From a virus: a DNA stretch of 52,588 bases. A program made the position numbers and the translations under genes. Below the pieces are notes generated by a model. The model was given only the letters and a program-made list of their open reading frames with translations. It made no database searches and had not been told where the DNA came from. This document shows positions 36,912-46,560 of this stretch, in pieces (position 1 is the stretch's first letter; each line of letters begins with the position of its first letter). The stretch covers positions 1 to 52,588 of IMG/VR virus record IMGVR_UViG_3300037234_000222; one strand, given 5' to 3'.

Positions 36912-38126
36912 TTATCCTCCGTATAGAGATAGTTTTGGTGTAGCCGTTCCATATACGGGCCAGCTTGCGTAATCTGAACTTGTATCAAAGCTTCCGTGGG
37001 GTACAGCTTCGTAAAGCGGTAAGTTGCATGATGCCACGTTTCGAGCAACAAAGAAGTAATCACCAGCCCCTAGGGTTACGCCAAAGGTAGCTTGATTTAT
37101 ACCCGGTGTAGCCCCGCCATAATCACGACTTGGCAAGGCCCCGTTGCTTGGGGTTCCTGTGGCTACGATTCCACCGCCTAACTTTGGGTCAACATTGTGA
37201 ATCTCTACAATATCTGAGTCGCAAGTATAGCTTGCGTAGTCGATCAAAGTAGCGGCCCCTAGTGTGAATGGAATCACGATATAAAGAGGAGTTCCCAAAT
37301 TCACCGAAGCGGATTGAGTCATACCCTGATTCAGTACCGTGGATTGAAGCCTTGAAGGGTCGATTGTTGTCATTAGCGGCGTGAAGTCGGTTACAGTACC
37401 GCCACCATGGGTTGCAAGGTAGGCATTGGTGTTTGTGATCACCTGTTGGATGTCTACCGCCTGTGCGCTTGTCTTTAGGGTGTTTTTGTTGGCTGTGGTC
37501 AGGGTTCCATCAGATAAGTCATTTCCTAGATCACCTAAGATAAGCTCAATAGCCTGTTCACTTCGGCCTTGCTGGATGATTGAGGAGATTGCAAGAAGCG
37601 GATCACTCCCAGAGATAGACCATTGGTTTGCACCTGTTGCAGATGGAACCCCAAGGATTTCTTGGGATAACTCAGAGCTTGCTTGATCAATCGCCTGTGC
37701 CATTGTAGACCCAGATTGAACTAAAACTTTAGCCCTTGGCATGATCGCAAAGGTGGCTACGTTTATATTGTTTGGCCCGGTCTCTGGTAGAAGATAAGAC
37801 CATAAATTGATTCGGCTTGAACTTACTGACCCGGTATTTTCGTTGAAGTAAAAACCGTAGGCGTTCACAACTCCGTAAGCCGTACCGGGGTCAAGTGAAA
37901 CAGTGCTAGAATAATTACCTAGGTTGTCGTCAATATAGGCCGTTGCCGTGTTTCCTGTTTGGACTGAAAAGTTTGAATCTGTACCGTAGAAGGTTACAGG
38001 GCTTCCAAATTGAAGAGTCCCTTTCTCTGCCGTGCCATCTACTGTAAAGCTGCTAGGCAATTGGTTACCACCGCCGCATCCAAACAATGCTAGTGCTAGC
38101 GCAATAATTATATAATTCCTCACCAT
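36912..38126 (-). CDS. Large surface lipoprotein
   Basis: 404 residues. Signal peptide with lipobox LFGC at residues ~14-17 followed by GGGN; then a beta-rich domain (GTAEKGTLQFGSPVTFY), a helical middle with INVATFAIMPRAKVLV and a C-terminal beta domain. Starts in the 3' end of the tail gene (TGGTGA). A lipoprotein is not expected in a virion, so host surface alteration is more likely. No enzymatic motif seen. Confidence 0.7.
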   Translation of the reverse strand: MVRNYIIIALALALFGCGGGNQLPSSFTVDGTAEKGTLQFGSPVTFYGTDSNFSVQTGNTATAYIDDNLGNYSSTVSLDPGTAYGVVNAYGFYFNENTGSVSSSRINLWSYLLPETGPNNINVATFAIMPRAKVLVQSGSTMAQAIDQASSELSQEILGVPSATGANQWSISGSDPLLAISSIIQQGRSEQAIELILGDLGNDLSDGTLTTANKNTLKTSAQAVDIQQVITNTNAYLATHGGGTVTDFTPLMTTIDPSRLQSTVLNQGMTQSASVNLGTPLYIVIPFTLGAATLIDYASYTCDSDIVEIHNVDPKLGGGIVATGTPSNGALPSRDYGGATPGINQATFGVTLGAGDYFFVARNVASCNLPLYEAVPHGSFDTSSDYASWPVYGTATPKLSLYGG

Positions 38127-38578
38127 GTTAAAGCCTCCACTTGTGCCGCCGAAGTAGCAGCGTTTACTTGCTCCTCTAATCCCGCAAGTTTGGTTCTGAT
38201 CGAGTCAATATCTTGCCTCATTTTGTCTTGATCCGCAACTAAATAATTTCCACCAGCCGTCTTGTTGTATCCTAAGCCATGGATATTTAATTGCTTTGAG
38301 ATTGGGTAGGCCATCAAGATAGCGGTTTGGGCTTTTTGATCTAATCCAGCAAGATGCAATTCCTTTAATTTGTCGATTTGGAAGTCAAGGTTTGCTGCTA
38401 CAAGTTGGCCGTTCCATGCCCACTTAAACAGTCCACGCTTATCATAAAGATCAAGATTGTATTGGCGTTCTCCGTTTTCGTTAACGCAAATATCACCTTG
38501 AATCGGTTGTTCAAAGTCGGTTGAAAAGCGGTGAATAATCGTTCCGTTTTGATCTAATCTAATATAGTGTTTTGTCAT
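38120..38578 (-). CDS. Tail fibre-associated protein or chaperone
   Basis: 152 residues following the fibre gene. N-terminal part (HYIRLDQNGTIIHRFSTDF) is beta-rich, like short fibre-assembly proteins; the C-terminus is a coiled coil (DKMRQDIDSIRTKLAGLEEQ). Chaperone or fibre tip by position; no diagnostic motif. Confidence 0.6.
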   Translation of the reverse strand: MTKHYIRLDQNGTIIHRFSTDFEQPIQGDICVNENGERQYNLDLYDKRGLFKWAWNGQLVAANLDFQIDKLKELHLAGLDQKAQTAILMAYPISKQLNIHGLGYNKTAGGNYLVADQDKMRQDIDSIRTKLAGLEEQVNAATSAAQVEALTW

Positions 38579-40077
38579 AATTCCGCATCTGAAAAATAAT
38601 CAGTTAGCCAAGTTCCTAGACCTGCCCCTGTTGATATACCTGAAAATGAAAAGCTATTTTCTGTAACATTTGGGTCAGCCACAATTGCAGTTAAATTTGA
38701 ATTTCCTACCAGGCCCGAAATAACTGGAATTCCTCTCATTATACTTGGAAAAAATGATACCCCGCCCCTAGTTAAATTAGTCGTACTATTAAATAATGCT
38801 GGTGCTCTTATTCTTCCATTTGCATAGTCATAAGCATACCTGGATGATTTTTGTAATTCAATATCATAATTTTCAGCAAAAAACCCGGTCTGAACAGTCC
38901 CCGGCCTGATTTTAATCTGATCAATCTCAAGATAATCAGAGGTGTTTGCAGCAATATTAATCCCGCCGCCTGTCTCGGAAATCTTATCGCCAGTCACCCA
39001 AGTTTCAGCCGCCGCCTCAAACCCAGTTCCAGCCGCCAACACGAAGAAGCATCTTAGCCCGGCCCCGTTGATAAAATCCCATGTACCGCCAAGCTCATCA
39101 ATAGGGATTATGAAAGTTTTGGTTTCCTTTGTGGATGCTGAATTGATCGTGTAGGATGAAATATAACTACGGTCATTTCCTGAATTTTGGAAGGCTACGA
39201 AATATTGCCCTGTGATATTTGATTGAACTCTAATTGAAACGGCTGCATATCCATTCTGGTAGTATTTGATTACATTGTATCCCTCAATGATATGCTCCCA
39301 TGCTGCAAAGTCATTCACCCCAAGTGAAGCTTGAGCCGTTGCACAGGTGGCCCTAATAGCTTGCTCACCGAATGATCCTACAGACTGTTGCACTACATTG
39401 AAAGACATAGTTCCAGTCTGCCTATACTTCATCCTATCTAAAGTATAAGTTCCATCCGCAACACCAAGAAAGCTAGTTCCTCTTTGCGCTACATTATTAC
39501 TTGAGTTGATATAATCATTCTCAAAGTTTGGAACGGATTGGATTGCGCTCTTTCCATTCAACCAAAAGTCATTCTCACCTGTGTTTACGATTGCCTCAAA
39601 GTTATCTGATCGAATATCTAAAAGGCTATTTGATCCGCTAAGGATAATGGAATTATCAGGCGCATTCGTGAAGTTCAATCGACCACGACAGCCAGCCCCG
39701 CTTAAAGTGAAAGTAATGCTGGTTAAATCGATTTCTGTATTCGGGTCCATATCGAACCATAGATTCGAAGTGGAAAACGTTACAGCCCCACCGTCAAAGC
39801 TTACAATTGCGATTCTATCACCAGCTATAAATACTACAGGGCTTGCCGCTTCATCTTCAAAGCTTGCCCCGTTCCATTTTACGTTTGCATTGCCCAGAGT
39901 CAAATCAGCCGCAGAGCCAAGAATATAATCTACTCTTTGGGCCTCTTCTAATGCCTGATTGAAATATTCGACCGCAGGAGCTTCCTTTTCAAATCCAGTC
40001 GCTCTTTTAGCTTGAGGGATACTGGCTTTCCATGTAGGCTTTACTGCAAAAAATTTACCGTTCCTAACCCAACTCAT
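38575..40077 (-). CDS. Tail fibre protein
   Basis: 500 residues. N-terminal anchor ~1-60, central beta repeats, and NNVAQRGTSFLGVADGTYTL at ~195-215, which is the typical start of the phage fibre receptor-binding module (N...QRGTSF...GxYTxDR). Ends with a beta-rich tip. Placed after the baseplate genes. Receptor binding is the expected role. Confidence 0.75.
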   Translation of the reverse strand: MSWVRNGKFFAVKPTWKASIPQAKRATGFEKEAPAVEYFNQALEEAQRVDYILGSAADLTLGNANVKWNGASFEDEAASPVVFIAGDRIAIVSFDGGAVTFSTSNLWFDMDPNTEIDLTSITFTLSGAGCRGRLNFTNAPDNSIILSGSNSLLDIRSDNFEAIVNTGENDFWLNGKSAIQSVPNFENDYINSSNNVAQRGTSFLGVADGTYTLDRMKYRQTGTMSFNVVQQSVGSFGEQAIRATCATAQASLGVNDFAAWEHIIEGYNVIKYYQNGYAAVSIRVQSNITGQYFVAFQNSGNDRSYISSYTINSASTKETKTFIIPIDELGGTWDFINGAGLRCFFVLAAGTGFEAAAETWVTGDKISETGGGINIAANTSDYLEIDQIKIRPGTVQTGFFAENYDIELQKSSRYAYDYANGRIRAPALFNSTTNLTRGGVSFFPSIMRGIPVISGLVGNSNLTAIVADPNVTENSFSFSGISTGAGLGTWLTDYFSDAEL

Positions 40078-40676
40078 TTGACTAAACCTCCTAAAATCCC
40101 GCCTGTCGGATCGCTTAAGCTACTAAAGCCTCTACTCGCAGGTGTTGTAAGTGTTGTTGTTGAAAATAAAAAATACGCTTCAGATTCAATAGCAATTGTA
40201 TCAATTTCTACCCCGGCCTGTTTAGCTTGGCGAATTGATTCGGCTATGAGAGGACCATTTGTAATTGTTGAAGGATCAACTACTTCCACGAAAATCAATG
40301 CCGTAGCAGGATAATATTCATCAACCTCAACACTTAACGCCTCTGGGATGTTTACCTTTACTACAGAAATTAAATCCTCAATCCCGCCGTGCTTTGTTTT
40401 TTGGAAGATAGCCGTCTTAAGAGCCGTTCTATAAACTTCATCCCCTTGACCCTGCCTTGGAACGTCTAAGAACTCCCCGATATGATCAAGCTGAATCCCT
40501 GCGCCATCATAGATTCCAGTAAGTAATAAGACTTGCTGAGTTGCATCCTCAAACAATTGAAGTTCAGCCGAATAAACAGCAATCGACTTCTCAAAGTTCG
40601 GCTTTCTCAGATTTGGAATGACTTTTTCTAACCCGTTCTCTAATTGATCAAGAGGGTCGATCATATTATCTGTCAT
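40074..40676 (-). CDS. Baseplate protein, DUF2612-like
   Basis: 200 residues. EDATQQVLLLTGIYDGAGIQLDHIGEFLDVPRQ and EVYRTALKTAIFQKTKHGG fit DUF2612, a baseplate protein encoded between baseplate J and the fibre; it probably links fibre to baseplate. Overlaps both neighbours by 4 bases. Confidence 0.85.
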   Translation of the reverse strand: MTDNMIDPLDQLENGLEKVIPNLRKPNFEKSIAVYSAELQLFEDATQQVLLLTGIYDGAGIQLDHIGEFLDVPRQGQGDEVYRTALKTAIFQKTKHGGIEDLISVVKVNIPEALSVEVDEYYPATALIFVEVVDPSTITNGPLIAESIRQAKQAGVEIDTIAIESEAYFLFSTTTLTTPASRGFSSLSDPTGGILGGLVK

Positions 40677-42064
40677 ATTACAGTAACCGTGATTCTTGAG
40701 GTGTCAAAAGTTGCAATCTCAGTTGCTGAAATAACAATTGGATCATCGCTATCGGGAGGGGTATAATCATCACAGAATAAAATCGTAACGTCCTTAACAC
40801 CTTCTACCGCACCGATTGCCGCCATTACATAAGGATGAACAGGTACATCATTGCCCGGCTCAAGGGTAAGGCCATAGGCAACAATTGCATCCTTGATATT
40901 ATCTGGTCCATTGATCACATCGAAGATTGGGCCTTCATCTGGATCAGTGTTCTTAACGATTGTAGTTTCAACATAGATAAGAACTTCGGATAATCTACTG
41001 AACCCGATTGCATGGGAAAAGCCATCAGAATCAACATATGTTCCATTGGTGTTTCCAAATGCTTGGATTCCACCGCCCTTATTTAAACCAACATCATCAA
41101 TAATATCCTGATCAGCACCACCAGTTACAAAGCACTCAATTGAATATGGGGGCCTACCGCTTACAGTTATCCCGGTTGCATTCTCAAACACAATTGCGCT
41201 TGAAACGCCTGATACATTTAAGAGGTTTGCTTTGATCCCGGCTAGTGTTCCACCTGCCAAGGATGATAAAGTATCAACTCTTCTTTCCCTAAATTCTGAA
41301 TCTGTTTCCTCTTCTTGCCCTAGAGTTGCATCAACCAAGTTCTCGATCTGATCAAGCCCGGAAACGGTTGTTTCAATGGTTGTGATACTTCCAGAAAGGG
41401 CTTGGATTGGGCCTGTCTCTTGAGAGAATACAGTTATTGGCGTTCCATACTTGGCGATAATGGTGCCAGTAGCGGGGCTTGTCCCTGACCCCGCAAAGAT
41501 ATAATCAAAGGTTGTGGCTGTGACGTTTGATATTAAATAGAGGCCGTTGTATTCGGTTTCAGTTGCGCCTTCAATGAAAAGAACATCGCCATCAATATAT
41601 GGGTGACCTGCAAGGGTAGCAGTTGCGGTTGTGCCTACTGAGGTTACGCTCGTTAGAGTGAGATCACCTTGAGCCGAAAGAACAAAGTCGTTTACTGTTT
41701 CGAAGAAGTCGCCCGCATCTGAGGAAGATGTAAAGCCAGTATTGATTGCTGTACTTGGCGTTCCAGCCCCATAAACAATTGCTTCTGAAGAGGTTGCTGG
41801 CTGTCTTGTTGCGCCTGTGATTGCGCTTACTTCGTCAAGCTGTTTGCCTTGGGCTGTGCTTGGGGTCTTTGCATAGTACGCCCCACCTGCACCTTCCCAA
41901 GCGTCGGATAGCTGCTTGGCGAAGATAGCCGCTTGCTGCATGCCAACATTAGATTCATCAAGAATAAATCCAGCCCCATATTGCTCAGTATACCCGGCCC
42001 TAATCCCGTCAAGAATTTCTTGAAGTGTTCGACCTACCCATCCTGTTGCGGTTACTCCACTCAT
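40673..42064 (-). CDS. Baseplate J-like wedge protein
   Basis: 463 residues. TGWVGRTLQEILDGIRAGYTEQYG start and TDSEFRERRVDTLSSLAGGT, ATGITVSGRPPYSIECFVTGG blocks define the baseplate J family, a wedge component that surrounds the hub and transmits contraction. Length is normal. Confidence 0.92.
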   Translation of the reverse strand: MSGVTATGWVGRTLQEILDGIRAGYTEQYGAGFILDESNVGMQQAAIFAKQLSDAWEGAGGAYYAKTPSTAQGKQLDEVSAITGATRQPATSSEAIVYGAGTPSTAINTGFTSSSDAGDFFETVNDFVLSAQGDLTLTSVTSVGTTATATLAGHPYIDGDVLFIEGATETEYNGLYLISNVTATTFDYIFAGSGTSPATGTIIAKYGTPITVFSQETGPIQALSGSITTIETTVSGLDQIENLVDATLGQEEETDSEFRERRVDTLSSLAGGTLAGIKANLLNVSGVSSAIVFENATGITVSGRPPYSIECFVTGGADQDIIDDVGLNKGGGIQAFGNTNGTYVDSDGFSHAIGFSRLSEVLIYVETTIVKNTDPDEGPIFDVINGPDNIKDAIVAYGLTLEPGNDVPVHPYVMAAIGAVEGVKDVTILFCDDYTPPDSDDPIVISATEIATFDTSRITVTVI

Positions 42065-42414
42065 AGCTGAATACTTACGGGTTCAGTAAAAATTGTTTTA
42101 ACAGTTGCATTCAATGTCAATACCCTATCGGTTCCAAGGTTTAAATTATACTCAGTCAATTCAAGAACGCCCGGTGTTTCAAGGATGCCTTGCTTGAACT
42201 CTGCGTTCATTTCAGAATCAATATTAGGTTTTCCAAGAATTGCCGAATTATCGAGTCCAAAATCAAGATTCAAAAAATAAGTATCCTGTCTTGAATCTAA
42301 CCGTAAATACATTGTTGCTTTAATAGCTTCTGAATCTTCGGCCATGTTAACCCTTCCATTAGAAACATCTAAATCACCATCGCCAGTAAGCTTAAACGCC
42401 TTGAGTGTTGCCAT
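42061..42414 (-). CDS. Baseplate gp25/gpW-like protein
   Basis: 117 residues. DGDLDVSNGRVNMAEDSEAI, LRLDSRQDTYFLNLDFGLDN and the closing LNATVKTIF fit the small gp25-like baseplate family that initiates sheath polymerisation. It lies directly before baseplate J as usual. Confidence 0.82.
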   Translation of the reverse strand: MATLKAFKLTGDGDLDVSNGRVNMAEDSEAIKATMYLRLDSRQDTYFLNLDFGLDNSAILGKPNIDSEMNAEFKQGILETPGVLELTEYNLNLGTDRVLTLNATVKTIFTEPVSIQL

Positions 42415-42602
42415 TAGTCAATAAGCTCGTCTTTTCTATCTGCAATCTTTTCTTGCAAATTACCAACTGACTTTTTCACTTTGCAATATGCCTTTGAAAT
42501 TCCTTTCTTACCCCAGCAATATGGAAGCTCCATTTTTGCTGAGGAACAAGAAACAGAGATAAATGCGAAAGCGATCAATACAACTAATTTTTTTAATCCC
42601 AT
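42414..42602 (-). CDS. 62-residue predicted lipoprotein in the baseplate operon
   Basis: Signal peptide MGLKKLVVLIAFAFISVSCS with possible lipobox SVSC at 16-19, then a short basic mature part with three cysteines and a helical end (NLQEKIADRKDEL). A small lipoprotein here is unexpected; it may be an outer spanin or an immunity lipoprotein. It overlaps both baseplate neighbours. Confidence 0.62.
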   Translation of the reverse strand: MGLKKLVVLIAFAFISVSCSSAKMELPYCWGKKGISKAYCKVKKSVGNLQEKIADRKDELID

Positions 42603-43240
42603 GTCGAAACCTTCAGTTTTGCTAGAGCTGCTAAAAGCTCATTGAGTTTTGATATATTGGCACCGCCACCAGCCGTTGGGTCATGGGCCAAAACTATTGT
42701 GGTTAAAGCTACCATCATGTTTATGATGTCTGACACCCCACCGTTTTCAGTCAATTCCTCTTTAGGGTCGCCAAGGAATAAACCTGTGTTGGGGTTAACT
42801 ATAATACTTCTTGCATTCTCTGGCAAGGTGTCAATAAATTTCATCGAGAAAGGATACCCGCCCGGTAAGAAGCTAGCTTGTGATCCCTCCATAATATTTC
42901 TATTCTTCGGATATACTGGTGTTCCTTTTCCAGATAACCATTCTGAAATACTCCTATCTGAAACTATTACTTGTCCAATATCGCCAACCGAAATAGGTAA
43001 TAAATCAAGGCTTGATCCTGATCTTTGAAAAATTATTGGAACATCTTGAATCAAAGCCGGGGTTCTGATTTCCCTTGTCTCAACTATCTTAAACTTGTGG
43101 GCTGGCTGAACGTCTACTTTAGCAGATACCAAGTCAACTTTCTTCACAATAACAGGATAGCTAGTCCTCTTACTTTGCATCTGAGTATCGAAATGGAAAT
43201 CTAATACTTCAATATCTTCTGGAGCTTGTGGGTCACCCAT
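42593..43240 (-). CDS. Gp138-like spike / baseplate assembly protein
   Basis: 215 residues. VDVQPAHKFK, IQDVPIIFQRSG, LPISVGDIGQVIVSDRSI match the Gp138 N-terminal OB-like domain of membrane-puncturing spike proteins. The C-terminus is short and rather helical with few His/Cys. It caps the tube and pierces the outer membrane on contraction. Confidence 0.82.
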   Translation of the reverse strand: MGDPQAPEDIEVLDFHFDTQMQSKRTSYPVIVKKVDLVSAKVDVQPAHKFKIVETREIRTPALIQDVPIIFQRSGSSLDLLPISVGDIGQVIVSDRSISEWLSGKGTPVYPKNRNIMEGSQASFLPGGYPFSMKFIDTLPENARSIIVNPNTGLFLGDPKEELTENGGVSDIINMMVALTTIVLAHDPTAGGGANISKLNELLAALAKLKVSTWD

Positions 43241-44163
43241 TACAAAGCACCTCCTTCATAGATTCCAACTATTTCAGTAGTCCATTCACCACCGGGGTAA
43301 TTATCCCCTAAGTGAGTTATTTTCTCTGCAATGTACCTTCCAACCTTTTTAACCTGATCCCCTCCGACTTGAGCGTTCAATAGGCTCTGAGTCACTTCGC
43401 TATCAACTTCAATAGGGGTTCCATTTCTTAATCCGGGGTTCAGTCTGATTCTCACAGTCGCCCCAATGTCAGTTATAGAAGGGCTTCCCATTAATCCGGT
43501 TTCCTTGCTTACCTCAACTGGAATATCTCCGTTTGATTCGCCCGGTCCTAAAATCTGAGGCCCATTCTCATCAAAGAATATCTTTACCTTGTCTTGAAAC
43601 CGATCAGAAAACGACTTCAATGCAACTACAGCCGACCCTGATAGTGTCTCGCTGTTATCAAGCTCTAATCCATTCAAGGCACTTTTTGCGGCTGCTTTCT
43701 GATCTTTACTTAACCCAACATTAGAGAATTGACCCAATATATATTCAAGAATATTTTCCTGTTTTGTATCTTTTGGAAATGTTCTATCAACAACACCGCC
43801 TGCCATATTCTGAATCAAGTGCATCCCTTGGATATATGTCACCCGGTCACCGCCGCTTGGTGAAGTGTATGCCCTGACAATATCGCCTGAAAAGATTTGC
43901 TTCGCACCGCCCCTGTAACCAGCGTGTAGCGTAACCTTCCCGCCATATTGAACTTGGTTAATATCGTATCTGAAAGCTAACGCCTGTTCATGTTCTTGAT
44001 TCAGGTTATAAATCCTAATCTCTGCCCTGTTCGGGTCAAGTCTAATATCTTTTTGAACCGTGAATGTAATTCTTTGATCAAATTCAGAATCACCACGATT
44101 CAAGGAAAATGGTTGCCCCTCCAATGGTTCAATATCTAAAGTTACTTCATACTGGTTCTTCAT
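43240..44163 (-). CDS. Baseplate hub protein
   Basis: 307 residues. FDQRITFTVQKDIRLDPNRA, ALAFRYDINQVQYGGKVTLHA and IFSGDIVRAYTSPSGGDRVT are typical of the hub (gp27-like/late control D-like) fold of myovirus tails. It connects tube to spike. Directly upstream of the spike gene. Confidence 0.8.
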   Translation of the reverse strand: MKNQYEVTLDIEPLEGQPFSLNRGDSEFDQRITFTVQKDIRLDPNRAEIRIYNLNQEHEQALAFRYDINQVQYGGKVTLHAGYRGGAKQIFSGDIVRAYTSPSGGDRVTYIQGMHLIQNMAGGVVDRTFPKDTKQENILEYILGQFSNVGLSKDQKAAAKSALNGLELDNSETLSGSAVVALKSFSDRFQDKVKIFFDENGPQILGPGESNGDIPVEVSKETGLMGSPSITDIGATVRIRLNPGLRNGTPIEVDSEVTQSLLNAQVGGDQVKKVGRYIAEKITHLGDNYPGGEWTTEIVGIYEGGAL

Positions 44164-44452
44164 AGGTCAAAATAATAGAGTCACCAAAAGTATCAAGAAC
44201 TGCATCCCTATTTTGTCCTTCAAGGTCTACCATTCGCATTTCGCCTTGAGGGATTGAGTAATGCTTAAATTGAGCGAAAATATCTACACCGCCAACTAAT
44301 AGAATCCCCTGTATAACATCCACTACATCCATTGCCCACGCATCAACCCTTCTATTATACTTGATCTTAAAGGTATAGTTAACCCCATCGATATTAGCTT
44401 GAAATGTATAATTCTGTTTTGCCCTTGTTACTGGAATCTTAAAAGTAGCCAT
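44147..44452 (-). CDS. Baseplate plug protein
   Basis: 101 residues. Pattern YNRRVDAWAMDVVD, GILLVGGVDIFAQF, GEMRMVDLEGQ matches the small phage baseplate plug domain that lies between the Dit-like and hub proteins. Overlaps the hub gene by 17 bases. Confidence 0.8.
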   Translation of the reverse strand: MATFKIPVTRAKQNYTFQANIDGVNYTFKIKYNRRVDAWAMDVVDVIQGILLVGGVDIFAQFKHYSIPQGEMRMVDLEGQNRDAVLDTFGDSIILTYEEPV

Positions 44453-45081
44453 TACACCACCAAAGGTAAAAGGGTTAATAGGCCAAGGGCATCACCTACG
44501 CCTACCGTGTTTCTTACATCATCGGTCACTTTAGTGGTGGCCACCGCTCCTTGCTGTCTTACTGTCCTACGTTTCTTGAACCCCATTGAGACATTAATTG
44601 CAAACCCTGTATTGTTATCAATCCGCTCTGTAAAAGAGCGCAATAGCATATCTTTATAGATTCTCGAATCAGTTACAATCGTTACTGTGATATTATTATC
44701 TTTGATCTTCCTTAAATCTGATACAACGTCTGAACTTCGGCCCTTATAGGTGTCTAAAATGCCCCCTAACGGGTTTATAATGTTCGTTGGCGTATCGGTA
44801 ATGATCGCCTCGATTTCGACCTCTTCAGGGCTTTTAACCACGTTATCGCTTAGAAATGTTCCATCTTCAATCGGGAACTCTGCTATAATATGTTGTTCTG
44901 TTGCGGATAGTCTTGTGATTACATCAAGCTCAACTTTAATTGGTGTGTCGTCTTGGTTTCTATAACCAAAGGCGGTAGCCCCTGCCTTTTGTAAAGCAGT
45001 TAATTGGTTGACTTTATCTTCGGGCTTGGGAATGCCTTTGATGAATGCTTTTTTAGTTGGGGTTAAAAATGTCGCTGCCAT
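44452..45081 (-). CDS. Dit-like distal tail protein
   Basis: 209 residues. Block VITRLSATEQHIIAEFPIED and KSPEEVEIEAIITD plus a closing basic segment fits the Dit-like N-terminal domain found in contractile tails, where it joins tube to baseplate. One base overlaps each neighbour. Confidence 0.8.
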   Translation of the reverse strand: MAATFLTPTKKAFIKGIPKPEDKVNQLTALQKAGATAFGYRNQDDTPIKVELDVITRLSATEQHIIAEFPIEDGTFLSDNVVKSPEEVEIEAIITDTPTNIINPLGGILDTYKGRSSDVVSDLRKIKDNNITVTIVTDSRIYKDMLLRSFTERIDNNTGFAINVSMGFKKRRTVRQQGAVATTKVTDDVRNTVGVGDALGLLTLLPLVV

Positions 45082-46370
45082 TATCCACCCGCCTGAGTTG
45101 CACGTCTAGCCTTAAGCTGCTTAAACGTGGTTTCTTGAGATGTAAAGCCAGCTTGTTTCAATTGCTTTCCGACCTCTTGACCAGCCGCTTGCCCGGCCTC
45201 TACCGTGTCTGCATGGATTGTAATGGTTGCTGTTTTGGATTCTGCACCTCCACCGCCGCCATTTCCACCCCCGGCTATATCACGTTGAAGCTTTAAAGTT
45301 GCTTCGCTAAGAAATAAATTTCTAACCTTTTGCCCTACATTAAGCCCTGCGTAAAAATCAGCTATCTTATTTTTTACAATATCAAAAATTTCCCCAAGTT
45401 CCTTTAAATCTCTAACCCATCTTTTAAAATGATTACTCTCTCCAAACCAGATAGCAGCCGAAGGATCATTTAGAGCCGCCCATAGATCATGAACGAACAC
45501 AGCCGCCGCTCCTAATGCAGTTCCGATAGCCCCAATGAAGCCCAAGACTGGACTTATTGCGATGCCAAGCAGCTTAAAAGCAAACCCAAGAAGCTTTACC
45601 CCGGACAAAACAACGGTAAGAAGACCGCCAAGCCCGACCAACTTCCCAATGAATTGACCAAGCCGATTGTTTAAAAAGAAAGCGGCCAAATCATTGAAAA
45701 TTTCAAGCAATGTTGAAAGAATAGGATTTATGAATTCACCAACAATCTGTCCGAAATCTTCAAATATCTTTAATGATCTTGATTGCTGAACGTCTAAATC
45801 TTTAAAGGCTTTTGAAACCTTCTTTTGCCTTTCAAGTCTGGTTGCTTCAAGTCGATTAAGGATTTCTTGTTTGATCGTTGCGGTAGTATAGGCTATGCCT
45901 TGCCTATTGAGGGCTTCTAATTCCTTTTGAACCGTAAGCCCTAATGCTTTAAGAGGTGCCAAGTTCTGACCACTTGCGGCCTGATCAATTAATGCCCTTA
46001 CCTCTTCAACTGATTTACCTGTCAACGCTGCAAAGTCCTCAACATCCTGCATTGTTTTTCTAGTAAATCCAATATCTCCCAACTCCTCAAGAGATTGCTG
46101 AACCGCTCTGGAAGCATCTACAGTTGAAGAAACGATACGATCCATTCCATCAACTATTTTCAAGGCATCAATTTCATTTGCGAACAGGCCAATATTTCGC
46201 CTGATTACATCCATTTCTTGGCCAACGGCGGAAAATGCGCTAAGGAGCTTTCCAACTGCAAACGTACCGATAAGCTGCTTAGTCTTGCCGAATTGTTTAT
46301 TAAACTCTTCGACAGGCTTAGTATCAATATCAAACCCGAATTTTGCTATTAGCTCTCTAACCGTTGCCAT
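45081..46370 (-). CDS. Tape measure protein (short)
   Basis: 429 residues: helical N-terminal domain with VRELIAKFGFDIDTKPVEEFN, a hydrophobic middle (GLGGLLTVVLSGVKLLGFAF, ~240-290) and a Gly-rich linker (GGGNGGGGGAES) before a C-terminal domain. It sets tail length. It is short, so the tail is probably short. The start overlaps the tail chaperone extension. Confidence 0.88.
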   Translation of the reverse strand: MATVRELIAKFGFDIDTKPVEEFNKQFGKTKQLIGTFAVGKLLSAFSAVGQEMDVIRRNIGLFANEIDALKIVDGMDRIVSSTVDASRAVQQSLEELGDIGFTRKTMQDVEDFAALTGKSVEEVRALIDQAASGQNLAPLKALGLTVQKELEALNRQGIAYTTATIKQEILNRLEATRLERQKKVSKAFKDLDVQQSRSLKIFEDFGQIVGEFINPILSTLLEIFNDLAAFFLNNRLGQFIGKLVGLGGLLTVVLSGVKLLGFAFKLLGIAISPVLGFIGAIGTALGAAAVFVHDLWAALNDPSAAIWFGESNHFKRWVRDLKELGEIFDIVKNKIADFYAGLNVGQKVRNLFLSEATLKLQRDIAGGGNGGGGGAESKTATITIHADTVEAGQAAGQEVGKQLKQAGFTSQETTFKQLKARRATQAGG

Positions 46371-46560
46371 TCTTTCTCTTTATCCCTTCTTCGTGTTTAG
46401 CCTGTGCAATGTATTGACTATCAAGAAAATAAATACATTGATAGAGATCAACAATATCCCAATGATTTTCGATTTCATACTTTGTTCCTTTGTCAGCAAA
46501 TACAACCTGCCAAATAAGAGATTCTTCAGTTGTTAACTCTAGGTCAGAGCTTCCAGAAAA
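46357..46560 (-). CDS. Frameshift extension of the tail assembly chaperone
   Basis: A frame with no start codon, in -1 relation to the 47003 gene. It is open from 46560 to TAG at 46357-46359 and encodes ~67 residues including ESLIWQVVFADKGTKYEIEN, HWDIVDLYQ and CIYFLDSQYIAQAK, typical of the T part of G/GT chaperones. A T4 run at 46557-46560 just before the first-frame stop (46539) is a likely slip site. It overlaps the tape measure start by 14 bases. Tape measure protein folding needs a small share of GT product. Confidence 0.75.
   Translation of the reverse strand, partial: FSGSSDLELTTEESLIWQVVFADKGTKYEIENHWDIVDLYQCIYFLDSQYIAQAKHEEGIKRKNGNG

Noticed and set aside
39581-40314. Plus-strand frames of 115 and 100 residues opposite the fibre genes
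   Set aside because: Antisense shadows of the fibre and DUF2612 genes.
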